Positions 27,064 through 35,590 of a DNA stretch of 64,000 nt are shown piece by piece. Origin of the DNA: Streptomyces aidingensis (lineage in GTDB: Bacteria; Actinomycetota; Actinomycetes; Streptomycetales; Streptomycetaceae). The notes beneath the pieces are model-generated. The model was not told the origin of the DNA. It worked only from the letters and a program-made list of their open reading frames with translations, and did not search any database. The stretch is taken from contig NZ_FOLM01000012.1 of the NCBI RefSeq assembly GCF_900112355.1, forward strand, positions 62,001 through 126,000, given 5' to 3'. Both the position numbers and the translations under genes were made by a program. The first letter of the stretch is position 1; every line of letters starts with the position of its first letter.

Positions 27064-27109
27064 TGACGCAGCGTCAAAGTTACTCAGCGTATAGGAATCC
27101 GTCACGGAT
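27064..27109. promoter_or_regulatory. Two dyads around a putative MMPL promoter
   Basis: TGACGCAGCGTCA (27064-27076) and ATCCGTCACGGAT (27097-27109) are each perfect 6+1+6 inverted repeats. Between them lies TATAGG (27090-27095), a plausible -10 hexamer. The arrangement suits repressor control of the exporter that starts at 27187. The rest of the 307-bp gap before it (26880-27186) shows nothing else. Confidence 0.45.
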
Positions 27110-27186
27110 GCGCTCAAGGGCGGCTCCACCGCGATGACACACGCTGAGGCCAAGCCGATGAGGCGACCTACTAGAGGAGGACCGAC

Positions 27187-29448
27187 GTGGCAGCCAAGAA
27201 GGGCATTGCCGCTGCAATCGGTGGGTGGAGCGCGCAGCACCGGAAGACAGCCGTGTTCGGCTGGCTGCTGTTCGTTGTGCTCGCCTCGATGGGCGGCTCG
27301 TTGGGCACGGTGCTGTCCGACGACGTGGACAACGGTGTCGGCGAGTCCGGCCGGGCGGCGCAGATCCTGGCCGACGCGGGCGTCGAATCGCCCGCGCAGG
27401 AGCTCGTGCTCCTCACCGGCACGGATGTGACCGCCGACGACGCCGCGTTCCGGGCGGCCGTCGACGACGTGGTCTCCGCGGTGGACGGCTCCGAGCACGT
27501 CTCCGCGGTCGACTCCCCCTACGACACCGGCACCATCTCCGAGGACCGCACGGCCGCACTGGTCGGCTACACCATGACCGAGGGCCGCATCGACGCCTCC
27601 AAGGACATCGGCCCCGTTCTCGACGCCGTCGAGGAGGCCGTGGCCGCCCACCCGGAGGTCTCCGCCGAACTCTTCGGCGAGGCCACCGCCCAGAAGGCGC
27701 TGGACGACACCTTCGCCGAGGACCTGGTCTTCGCCGAGTACGCCGTTGTGCCGCTCGCCATCGGCATCCTGCTGGTGGCCTTCGGCGCGCTGGTGGCCAG
27801 CGTGCTGCCGGTGGTGCTGGCGCTCACCGCCACCGCCGCCGCCTACGGCCTGCTCGCCGTCAGCAGCCACGCGGTGCCCACCGATCTCAACGCCAATGTG
27901 GTGCTGATGCTGGTCGGGCTGGCCGTGGGCGTCGACTACAGCCTGTTCTACCTGCGCCGCGCGCGCGAGGAGCGGGCGGCCGGCCATGACAACGCCACCG
28001 CCCTGAGGATCGCCGCGGCCACCTCCGGCCGGGCGGTCGTGGTCTCCGGACTGACCGTCATCGTGGCCATGGCCGGCATGTTCCTCACCGGCATCGCCAC
28101 CTTCGCCGCCATGGGCGTGGCCGCCATCGCCGCTGTCGCCGTCGCCGTGCTCGGCTCGGTGACCGTGCTGCCCGCCATGCTCGCCATGCTCGGCGACAAG
28201 GTGGAGAAGGGCCGGCTGCCGTTCCTGCGCCGCGAGCGCAAGGGCGGCGACTCCCGCTTCTGGCGGGTGCTGATCGACGGGGTGCTGCGCCGGCCCGCGC
28301 TGTCCGCCGCGGTGGCGGTCGGCGCGCTGCTGGCACTCGCCCTGCCGGTGCTCGGCATGCAGACCGCCATGCCCAGCGCCGCCGACGACATGGACCCGGA
28401 CACCCCCATTGTCCAGGCCATGCAGGCGATCGACGAGTCCTTCCCCGGCAGTGCCACGCTGGCCACCGTGGTGGTGGACGCGGGTGACGCCGACCGCGGC
28501 GCGGTGGCCGCGGCGGTCGAGGACTTCCGCACCGAGGCCGTCGCCACCGGGCAGTTGTTCGAACCGATCGAGGTGACCGAGCACGACGGCGGCTCGGTGC
28601 TCGCCATCGAGGTGCCGATGGCGGGCGAGGGCACCGACGACACCAGCGTCGAGGCCCTGGAAACGCTGCGCGGCGAGGTGCTGCCCGCCACCCTGGGCGC
28701 GGTGGACGGCGTGGACACCGCGGTCAGCGGCGTCACCGCCGGGTCCGTCGACTTCAACGACCGGCTCGGCGACGCGGTGGTGCCGGTACTGTCCTTCGTG
28801 CTGGTGCTCACCCTGGTGCTGATGCTGGCCTCGTTCCGCTCGCTGACCATCGCACTCACCGCGATCGTGCTCAACCTGCTCTCCGCGGGCGCCGCCTACG
28901 GGGTGCTCACCCTGGTCTTCCAGGAGGGCGTGGGCATCGGCCTGACGGGCGCGCACACGGCCGGGCCGATCGCCTCCTGGCTGCCGCTGTTCCTGTTCGT
29001 GATCCTCTTCGGACTCTCCATGGACTACCACGTGTTCGTGGTGTCCCGGATCCGCGAGGCCCGGCTGCGCGGCGCGGACACCCGCGGCGCGATCGTGCAC
29101 GGCCTGCGCTCCACGGCATCCGTGATCACCGCCGCGGCGCTGATCATGGTGGCGGTCTTCCTGGTCTTCGCCACGGTCTCGGCCACCTCGGTCAAGCAGA
29201 TGGGCGTCGGCCTGGCGGTCGCCGTGCTGCTGGACGCCACCATCATCCGGGCGGTGCTGCTGCCCTCGGTGATGGCGCTGCTCGGAGAGGCCAACTGGTA
29301 CCTGCCGAGCTGGCTGCGCTGGCTGCCGGACCTCTCCGAGCGCGAACCCGACACCCCCGACAACCGCCCCGCCCCCGGCGCCGGCACCACCACCGCCCCG
29401 CCCCCGGCCGGCACCACCGCCCAGGACCACCACCTGGTAAGCCACTGA
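27187..29448 (+). CDS. MMPL/RND-family exporter
   Basis: This 753-residue membrane protein has two MMPL repeats, each with one helix, a large extracellular loop and a block of five or six helices. The motifs include VVLMLVGLAVGVDYSLFYLR in the first half and LFLFVILFGLSMDYHVFVVS in the second, where Asp-Tyr pairs mark the proton path. MMPL proteins export lipids, polyketides and other hydrophobic products. The GTG start has GAGGAGG seven bases upstream. Its place beside biosynthetic genes suggests product export or self-protection (inference). Confidence 0.92.
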   Translation: MAAKKGIAAAIGGWSAQHRKTAVFGWLLFVVLASMGGSLGTVLSDDVDNGVGESGRAAQILADAGVESPAQELVLLTGTDVTADDAAFRAAVDDVVSAVDGSEHVSAVDSPYDTGTISEDRTAALVGYTMTEGRIDASKDIGPVLDAVEEAVAAHPEVSAELFGEATAQKALDDTFAEDLVFAEYAVVPLAIGILLVAFGALVASVLPVVLALTATAAAYGLLAVSSHAVPTDLNANVVLMLVGLAVGVDYSLFYLRRAREERAAGHDNATALRIAAATSGRAVVVSGLTVIVAMAGMFLTGIATFAAMGVAAIAAVAVAVLGSVTVLPAMLAMLGDKVEKGRLPFLRRERKGGDSRFWRVLIDGVLRRPALSAAVAVGALLALALPVLGMQTAMPSAADDMDPDTPIVQAMQAIDESFPGSATLATVVVDAGDADRGAVAAAVEDFRTEAVATGQLFEPIEVTEHDGGSVLAIEVPMAGEGTDDTSVEALETLRGEVLPATLGAVDGVDTAVSGVTAGSVDFNDRLGDAVVPVLSFVLVLTLVLMLASFRSLTIALTAIVLNLLSAGAAYGVLTLVFQEGVGIGLTGAHTAGPIASWLPLFLFVILFGLSMDYHVFVVSRIREARLRGADTRGAIVHGLRSTASVITAAALIMVAVFLVFATVSATSVKQMGVGLAVAVLLDATIIRAVLLPSVMALLGEANWYLPSWLRWLPDLSEREPDTPDNRPAPGAGTTTAPPPAGTTAQDHHLVSH

Positions 29449-29486
29449 CCCCTGCCCCCGCCCCCCGACCCCCGCACCCCGGACGC

Positions 29487-29529
29487 AATCCCCCCACCCG
29501 GAGCCAACAGGCCCCCGGGCGGGGGGATT
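29487..29529. terminator. Terminator hairpin after the MMPL gene
   Basis: AATCCCCCC (29487-29495) pairs with GGGGGGATT (29521-29529). An inner CCCGG/CCGGG pair extends the stem. Confidence 0.8.
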
Positions 29530-29544
29530 CGCATCAGACCACGT

Positions 29545-29703
29545 TCACCGAAGCAGCAATCGCACCCTCTCGGCGATTCCTGGGCTCCAGTCCGCTGCGG
29601 CAGCGAGAACGAGCAGACCGACCCGGAAAAGGCGGTCGACGCGCGCGACCCGGGCACGGTTTCGGAGCGGTTTGACCACGCGGTCACCCGGCCGCCGGAT
29701 CAT
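29545..29703 (-). CDS. Possible small protein (52 residues)
   Basis: A short frame with a good ribosome site (GGGGAGAGG, about eight bases before the ATG). The product is Arg-rich at the start (MIRRPGDRVVKPLRNRAR) and then has an amphipathic or hydrophobic stretch (VGLLVLAAAADW). I recognise no family. It could be chance. Confidence 0.35.
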   Translation of the reverse strand: MIRRPGDRVVKPLRNRARVARVDRLFRVGLLVLAAAADWSPGIAERVRLLLR

Positions 29704-29777
29704 CAGGGCACCCTCTCCCCAGGGGCATACAGCACCGATGGCTGTGCCCCACCAAGGTCCGCGCCCACGGCGCGATG

Positions 29778-30245
29778 TCACCTGACAAGCAGTGAGGCCC
29801 GGGTGACGAATTCCTCGATGGCGACCCGGGAACGGGCGTCGTGGGTGTGCCAGTCCGGCTGTTCCGTCGCGGTCGACACCTCCCGGGTGGCCACATAGGC
29901 CTGCTCCGCCGCCTGGACGACCGCGCGGTCCTCGGTGAGCAGCTTGACGCGGTACAGCGTCTGCCGGGCCGCGGTACGGAGGTGATGCGCTTGATCCCGC
30001 GCCGTGCGGAACGCCTCTCCCGCCGGGTCCTCCTTCCTGCGGTACCAGCGGTCGGCCTGGCCCCGGCGGTAGTCCTCCACTGCCGCGGCGAAGGCGCTGT
30101 AGGTGGCTATGCGTTCCTGCCGGAGCGCCTCGGCACGCGCGAACCGCTCGCTCCGTCTGGACGCCAGACGCTGAAAGCTGTGCGTCACCACGGAACCCAG
30201 CAGCGTTCCCAGCACCGCTACCACACTTGTCCAGATCGCTTCCAC
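29778..30245 (-). CDS. Hypothetical membrane-anchored protein
   Basis: This 155-residue protein has one N-terminal transmembrane helix (about residues 5-22, WTSVVAVLGTLLGSVVTHSF). The rest is a long, charged, probably coiled-coil region (RRSERFARAEALRQERIATY). The layout resembles small conserved Streptomyces proteins of unknown function. The GTG start is preceded by GTGAGGG. It lies between the MMPL gene and the RHS relic, and the role is unknown. Confidence 0.6.
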   Translation of the reverse strand: MEAIWTSVVAVLGTLLGSVVTHSFQRLASRRSERFARAEALRQERIATYSAFAAAVEDYRRGQADRWYRRKEDPAGEAFRTARDQAHHLRTAARQTLYRVKLLTEDRAVVQAAEQAYVATREVSTATEQPDWHTHDARSRVAIEEFVTRASLLVR

Positions 30246-30360
30246 GGCACCAGACCCTCACACGACGCCGACGGTTACTCAAGCGGCGTCCAGCCCCGAG
30301 GACCTTCCCAGCCTGCTGACCTGCCCGACGCAGGTACCCGGTCCCGGCGGGACCAGGGCC

Positions 30361-30672
30361 GGCGGCGTCGTAGAGGTAGGTGGTGGTGTCGGCGAAGGCC
30401 CTCTGCCGGCCGGGGCTGGTGCCGGTGCAGGTGGCGAGGGTGAGGCCGGTGCCGTCGGAGCTGTCGGTGGCGGTCAGGCACAGGCCGGTGGCGGTGTGGG
30501 GCTGGTCTCCGGTGGCGTCGCCGTAGGTGTAGGTGGTGAGGCTGTCGCCACTGGTGTCGACCTGGCCGCCGCTGAGGGTGACAGCCGGGGTCGTGGCGGG
30601 TGAGCCGGGTGCGGTTGCCCAGGGCATCGTAGGCGTAGGTGTGCCAGTAGCTGCCCGGTGCTCTCGTCGAAG
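30361..30672 (-). pseudogene. Decayed RHS-protein fragment (rearranged copy of the gene at 40506-47609)
   Basis: On the minus strand the fragment strings together three pieces of the large RHS gene. First comes FDESTGQL (matching about 45195). It runs directly into YWHTYAYDALGNRTRLTRHD (about 45536-45690), and then into GLCLTATDSSDGTGLTLATC through TTTYLYDAAG (about 46165-46295). Two internal deletions and one extra C in a CCCCGG run (frameshift) break it. The second junction falls at a shared CACACC. The middle piece is nearly identical in DNA to the intact gene; the last piece is more diverged. It ends 27 bp from the stop of the tandem kinase and lies inverted relative to the intact RHS gene. 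Confidence 0.85.
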
Positions 30673-30698
30673 CGGATCCGGTGGGAGGGGCGTGGCTT

Positions 30699-33134
30699 TC
30701 AGTGGCTGGGGAGGGTGATCCATTCGGAGGTGGGGGCGGGGTGGGGGGTGCCGTCGCCGTGGGGGGCGGTGAGGGGGGCCTCGGCGGTGAGGCGGAAGCG
30801 GCCCGGTGCTTCCAGGCCGGCGTGCAGGGTGCCGCCGGCCTGCACGACGCGGACCGCCAGGTCCGCAAGTCCGCCGTCGTCCTCCCGGACGGCCTCGGCC
30901 TCGGCCGGCAGCGCTCCGTCGTTGACCACGGAGAGCCGCACCAGGCCGTCCGTCTGCACGACCACGATCTCCACCCGGCGGGCCCGGGAGTGGCGCAGGA
31001 TGTTGGTCACCGCCTCGCGCAGCACCGCCGCCAGCACGCCGCCGGTCTCGGCCGGCAGGATGCCCACCGAGACCGCCACATCCACCTCCACATCGGCGGC
31101 GACAAGCACCGAGCGGGCCGAGTCGGCCTCCGCCTCCAGGGACATCTCGCGGTAGCCGCGGGCCACCGACCGCACATCGGCCAGGGCCTGGCGGGACACC
31201 ACCAGGGCCTGGCCGACCTGCTCGCGCGCCCGGTCCGGTTCGGCCGGCAGCAGCCGGTGCACCAGCTCCGATTTCACCGTGATCTCGGACAGGCTGTAGC
31301 CCAGCAGATCGTGCAGTTCGCGGGCGACCCGCAGCCGTTCCCGGGTGACGGCCAGCCGGGCCAGTTCGCCGCGGCTGCGCCGCACCTCCACCACGGTCCC
31401 GGAGAGCCGGCTCAGGCCGTACACGGTCAGGCCGCTGATCACCGCGTTCAGCGCCACATAGGAGGCGTCCACCCAGTTCATGCCCGCGTCCCGGGCGATG
31501 ACCAGCATGGAGCACACCACCAGGCCGAACAGCGGCCAGCGGAACCGTCCCCGGCTCACCACCAGCAGCACCGAGCCGGCCAGGAAGCCGGAGATCGCGG
31601 CCCACGGCCAGCCGAACCAGGCCAGCGGCAGGTAGGTGGCCACGGCCTGCACGGCCAGGGTGGCCGGCCGCAGCCTGCTGAGCCGTTCGGCCGGGGCGGT
31701 CAGGGAGTGCGCCAACTGGCAGGCGAGGATCACCGCGATCCAGAACGCCAGCGCGAGCGGATCGGCGCCGGGCCAGAGCTGGAGGACGTTGAGCACCGCC
31801 AGCACCACATAGCCGCTGAACACCACCAGGGCGACGACCAGTGCGAGCCGGGGTGCGGTGAGGTCGGTGAGCTCGGTGCCGGCCGCGCCGCCGGCCGGAT
31901 CGTCCGGGCCGGTGTCCGGCACGGCGGGCCGGGTCACGGCGGGCTCGGTCACGGCGGCTGCGGGGGGCGGGGCCGCGGCGGAGGCGGCGGTGACGCCGCC
32001 CGCCGGAGCCGGTGCGGCTTCGCCGCGGGGGACGGTCGCCGCGACGCGGAAGCGGCCCTCCGCGTCCGGTCCGGCGCTCAGCGCGCCGCCCGCCTGCTCC
32101 ACCCGCTCGGTGAGATTGCGCAGGCCGCTGCCGCCCGGCCCGGCGTCCGGCCCGGCGGTTGTCCGCGGCGGGGCCTTTGGCCCGTCGTTGACCACGGTCA
32201 GTCCGATGGTGCCGCCGGTCTCGGTGAGCCGGATCTCCACCCGGCGGGCCCGGGAGTGGCGCAGCACATTGGTGACGGCCTCCCGCAGCACCGTCGCCAG
32301 CAGGGTGTCCACCTCCGCCGGCAGGCAGTGGACGGCGACCGTCAGCTCCACCTCGATGTCCGCGGCGGCCAGTACCGAGCGGGCCGAGTCGGCCTCCGCC
32401 TCCAGGGACATCTCCCGGTAGCCGCTGGCCACCGAGCGGACATCCGCCAGCGCCTGCCGGGAGACCGCCAGCGCCTCGCCGACCTGCTCCCTGGCCCGTT
32501 CCGGGGCCTGCGGCAGCAGCCGGTGCGCCAGCTCCGACTTGAGGGTGATGGCGGAGAGGCTGTAGCCGAGCAGGTCGTGCAGATCGCGGGCGACCCGCAG
32601 CCGTTCCCGCATCACCGCCAGCCGGGCCAGTTCGCCGCGGGTGCGCCGCACCTCCAGCACCGAGGCGGACAGCCGGCTCAGGCCGTAGACGGCCAGCCCG
32701 CTGTTCACCGCGGCCAGCGCCAGATACACCCGCCACAGGGTGTCGCCGCCGGCGGCGGTGCTGAGCGCCAGGACGGCGGCCACGGTGGCGCCGAAGCAGA
32801 CCCACCGGGTCCAGCCGGGCAGCAGCAGAAGCAGCGAGCCGACCAGAAACGCGGTCATGCTGCCCCAGGGCTGGCCCAGCCAGAGCAGCGGCAGAAAACT
32901 GATGGCGGCCTGGAGCAGCAGGGTCAGCATCCGCAGCCGGGCGGGCCAGCGGCGGGCCGCCGCCAGATGCACCAGATGGATGGCGAAGGCCGCCGCCGCG
33001 CAGCCGGCGAAGGCGAGCAGCGAGGTCGGGCCGGGCTTCAGCGAGCCCACATTGAGCAGGGACACCACGTAGTAGGCGCTGAACACGGCGAGCGCGGCGG
33101 GGTGGGCCAACCTCCTTGCCTGTGCGCCGGCCAT
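30699..33134 (-). CDS. Tandem-fused sensor histidine kinase (two NarL/DesK-type kinases in one chain)
   Basis: The 811-residue protein holds two complete modules. Each has about six transmembrane helices, a dimerisation/phosphoacceptor helix and an HATPase domain. The phosphoacceptor segments are RDLHDLLGYSLS (about 186) and RELHDLLGYSLS (about 606). The N-boxes are LREAVTNVLRHSRARRVEI and LREAVTNILRHSRARRVEI. The two halves are strongly similar, which indicates duplication and fusion. An Ala/Pro-rich linker joins them. The first module keeps a GxGL turn; the second has a weaker DDGGL. The ATG at 33134 has AAGGAG five bases upstream. No response regulator is adjacent; the NarL-type regulator at 52766 is the best partner in the window. 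Confidence 0.9.
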   Translation of the reverse strand: MAGAQARRLAHPAALAVFSAYYVVSLLNVGSLKPGPTSLLAFAGCAAAAFAIHLVHLAAARRWPARLRMLTLLLQAAISFLPLLWLGQPWGSMTAFLVGSLLLLLPGWTRWVCFGATVAAVLALSTAAGGDTLWRVYLALAAVNSGLAVYGLSRLSASVLEVRRTRGELARLAVMRERLRVARDLHDLLGYSLSAITLKSELAHRLLPQAPERAREQVGEALAVSRQALADVRSVASGYREMSLEAEADSARSVLAAADIEVELTVAVHCLPAEVDTLLATVLREAVTNVLRHSRARRVEIRLTETGGTIGLTVVNDGPKAPPRTTAGPDAGPGGSGLRNLTERVEQAGGALSAGPDAEGRFRVAATVPRGEAAPAPAGGVTAASAAAPPPAAAVTEPAVTRPAVPDTGPDDPAGGAAGTELTDLTAPRLALVVALVVFSGYVVLAVLNVLQLWPGADPLALAFWIAVILACQLAHSLTAPAERLSRLRPATLAVQAVATYLPLAWFGWPWAAISGFLAGSVLLVVSRGRFRWPLFGLVVCSMLVIARDAGMNWVDASYVALNAVISGLTVYGLSRLSGTVVEVRRSRGELARLAVTRERLRVARELHDLLGYSLSEITVKSELVHRLLPAEPDRAREQVGQALVVSRQALADVRSVARGYREMSLEAEADSARSVLVAADVEVDVAVSVGILPAETGGVLAAVLREAVTNILRHSRARRVEIVVVQTDGLVRLSVVNDGALPAEAEAVREDDGGLADLAVRVVQAGGTLHAGLEAPGRFRLTAEAPLTAPHGDGTPHPAPTSEWITLPSH

Positions 33135-33304
33135 GCCTGCTCCTTCGGTTCGCTGTGGGCACGCCAACGCCGCACCTCGGCGGAAGGACTGGTCAGATGG
33201 TATGTGTGACGAACATCAAAAACCAGAAGTACCTACATAGTTGACGGTCAGTGACCGGAATCGGAGGGTATCCGCCGGATCGCACACCGCCGCCTTCGCT
33301 GCGG

Positions 33305-35122
33305 TCACGGCGCTCCCCGGCCACCGCCGGCGTGCCCGCCCAGGGCGCGGGCGCGGTCCGGCCAGTCGGGGTCGTTGGCCGCCTGCCGTCCGCCGCCCTC
33401 CGCCCGGTCCCCAGGACCGGGAGCGTCATCGGGGCCGGGCGGCCGGGGGCCGATCACGATCTCGCCCACGCTGGACTCCGCCCGCCAGTCCGTGCCCAGC
33501 ACCCGGGCGGAGGTGTCCACATCCCCGCTGGCCACCGCGCACGCCGAGAGGCCCATCGCCTCGGACACCAGGTAGATGTTCTGCATCAGCACGCCCACAT
33601 GCTTGAGGGTGAGGGCGTAGCGCAGCCCCCAGGCCACCCCGGCCAGCCGGCGGAACCGGGCCGTCATGGTGATCAGCACCGGAGGCTTGCGCGGGCCCTC
33701 GGCGGTGGGCGGCGCGGCCGAGGTGGCGGGCGCCGCGCAGCGCAGCAGCGCCTCGGGGGTGTCGGTGCGCACCGGTTCCAGCCGGTGGCGCAGCGGGTCG
33801 TAGTGGTAGACGCCGGGCGTGATTCCCGTGCAGTCGCTGACCGTCAGATACAGCTCCAGCTCGTGCAGCGAACCGAAGCTGGGGTAGGGGCGGTCGCTGG
33901 TGCCGGTGCCGGTCGGCCCGGTGCCGGGCGCGGTGAGCGAGCGCACCCGGGCGGAGCGGTACAGCAGTTCCCCGAGCTGGGCGGCGGTGAGCTGCCCATG
34001 ATGCCAGATCCGCCCGGAGCGGCGCGCCTCGACCGCCGCGGTCAGCGGGAGATCGGCACCGATCAGCTCCTCCCAGCGGGGGCGGTGCAGCACAACGGCG
34101 GGCTCGCCGCCGGGCGGTTTGACCACCGGCTCGGGCGGCACGGCCGGTCCGGCCGGCTCCTCCACGGTGTCGAAGTCGCTGTCGTGCCGGCCGGGGCGGC
34201 TGCGGGTGTGGAACAGCAGCTCCAGTGGTGTCCAGGCGGCCAGTGCCGGATCGTGGTCCTCGCCGAACTCCGGCTGCCCGCCGTCCTCCTCCCCGGCCGC
34301 GGGCAGCGCGGCCCGGTCCGGGTACGGCGCCGGGTACGGGTGGCGGTGCGGCGGGGCGGCAGCGGCGGCCTGCACCAGCATCCCGGCGGACAGCAGATAG
34401 GACAGCACCGCGTGCACCGCCTCCGGGGCCTGCCCGGAGGCCGCGGCCACCTCCTCCGGCGGCGTGGCCGCGCCGATCGCGCCGATCACCGCCATCGCCT
34501 CCGGCCGGGTCAGCTCCACCCGGTGCAGCGACAGCGGCGACTCCATGCGCATGGTGCCGCCGTCCGCGCGCAGCACCGCGAACCGGGAGACGCGCAGCGG
34601 GCGGTCCGGCAGCGGGGCGCGCAGCCGGGGCCCGGCGTCCGGGGTGAGCGGCACCACGGACAGCAGCGGCCGGCCCGCGTCCATGCCCAGGGAGCGCACG
34701 ATCAGCGGGCGCAGCGGGCGCAGCGCCGCTATCAGCGCGGACAGATCGCGCTCCGGCCGGACGCTGCCGTTGCCCGCGGCGACGTTCTCCAGCCGGATCG
34801 GGCCCAGGCCCATCCGGCGCAGCGCCTGGCGCAGCAGCGGAGCCGGCCGGTCGAGGACCGTCTCGCCCCAGCGGCAGTGCAGCGTCAGCCGGCCGCCACC
34901 GCCGCCACCGCCGCCACCGTCGCCGCGGTCGCCGTTCTCACGGTTCTCGCTCGCCGCGCCCCGGGCCTCCTCGATCCGCACATCCTCCCGGAGGGACCAC
35001 AGCGGGAACACCGAGGCGCCATGGATCTCGTCCTTGTGCTCGGGGTGCTCGGGGTGCTCGGGGTGCTCGGGAAACAGCGCGTGCCCGGGGCGCTCGGGGT
35101 GCTGTGGGTCCGGTGCTGACAC
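33305..35122 (-). CDS. SagB-type azoline dehydrogenase (nitroreductase fold)
   Basis: This 605-residue protein has a C-terminal flavin-dependent SagB/nitroreductase domain (about 350-560). Its FMN-binding and family segments include AVEARRSGRIWHHGQLT, YPSFGSLHELELYLTVSDC and SEAMGLSACAVASGD. In azole-peptide (TOMM/LAP) pathways such enzymes oxidise azolines to azoles. The N-terminal half is less conserved and carries a HPEHPEHPEH tandem and a glycine tract. The GTG at 35122 has CTGGAG about five bases upstream. It lies 85 bp downstream of the candidate precursor gene on the same strand. Its YcaO partner is 19 kb away at 53936. Confidence 0.9.
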   Translation of the reverse strand: MSAPDPQHPERPGHALFPEHPEHPEHPEHKDEIHGASVFPLWSLREDVRIEEARGAASENRENGDRGDGGGGGGGGGRLTLHCRWGETVLDRPAPLLRQALRRMGLGPIRLENVAAGNGSVRPERDLSALIAALRPLRPLIVRSLGMDAGRPLLSVVPLTPDAGPRLRAPLPDRPLRVSRFAVLRADGGTMRMESPLSLHRVELTRPEAMAVIGAIGAATPPEEVAAASGQAPEAVHAVLSYLLSAGMLVQAAAAAPPHRHPYPAPYPDRAALPAAGEEDGGQPEFGEDHDPALAAWTPLELLFHTRSRPGRHDSDFDTVEEPAGPAVPPEPVVKPPGGEPAVVLHRPRWEELIGADLPLTAAVEARRSGRIWHHGQLTAAQLGELLYRSARVRSLTAPGTGPTGTGTSDRPYPSFGSLHELELYLTVSDCTGITPGVYHYDPLRHRLEPVRTDTPEALLRCAAPATSAAPPTAEGPRKPPVLITMTARFRRLAGVAWGLRYALTLKHVGVLMQNIYLVSEAMGLSACAVASGDVDTSARVLGTDWRAESSVGEIVIGPRPPGPDDAPGPGDRAEGGGRQAANDPDWPDRARALGGHAGGGRGAP

Positions 35123-35207
35123 GGGAACTCCAGAAGGGGCCGGAACGGCAGTGCGCGCCGGACGGCAGGAGCCGTCCGGCGGCGCCGGAATCGAAGGGTG
35201 CGGCGGA

Positions 35208-35366
35208 TCAGGCGTCCGCGGAGGAGAAGCAGGGGATGGCGCTGCCCAGGTCCCCGGTGTAGTCGAGCCGCTCGATGACCAGGTCGCCGGCCGGTGCGGC
35301 GGCGGCCTGGGCGGTGACGGTGCCGGTCTCGGAGGTGGCTGCGGACAGGAGCTCGCTGATCGGCAT
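35208..35366 (-). CDS. Candidate azole-peptide (TOMM) precursor peptide
   Basis: A 52-residue peptide. The leader-like part (MPISELLSAATSE, then a Thr/Ala-rich stretch) ends near AAAAPAGD. The C-terminal part contains DLGSAIPCFSSADA, with one Cys and three Ser as possible heterocyclisation sites. The ATG has GGGGGA three bases upstream; the same GGGGGAAC ribosome site precedes the YcaO gene. Its position directly before SagB on the same strand, divergent from a SARP gene, is the main support. The leader/core border and the product cannot be read from sequence. Confidence 0.7.
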   Translation of the reverse strand: MPISELLSAATSETGTVTAQAAAAPAGDLVIERLDYTGDLGSAIPCFSSADA

Positions 35367-35590
35367 GGTTCCCCCAGTGGGTGGGTCGGCGTTGGGAACG
35401 GCACTCAGCATCCCGGCTCCGGCCCGCCCACCGGTAGTGAAAATCTCATACCCCGTGGGTGGAGTATTCACGGCCCGGTTCATGAGCGCATAACTGGGCC
35501 CGGAGCGTTCTTCGTTCCAGACTCAAGCGGTATCCGGCCCGTTTTCGGACGGGGGGCCGGGAATCACCGGCGCTAAAGGAGCGACGTGTC

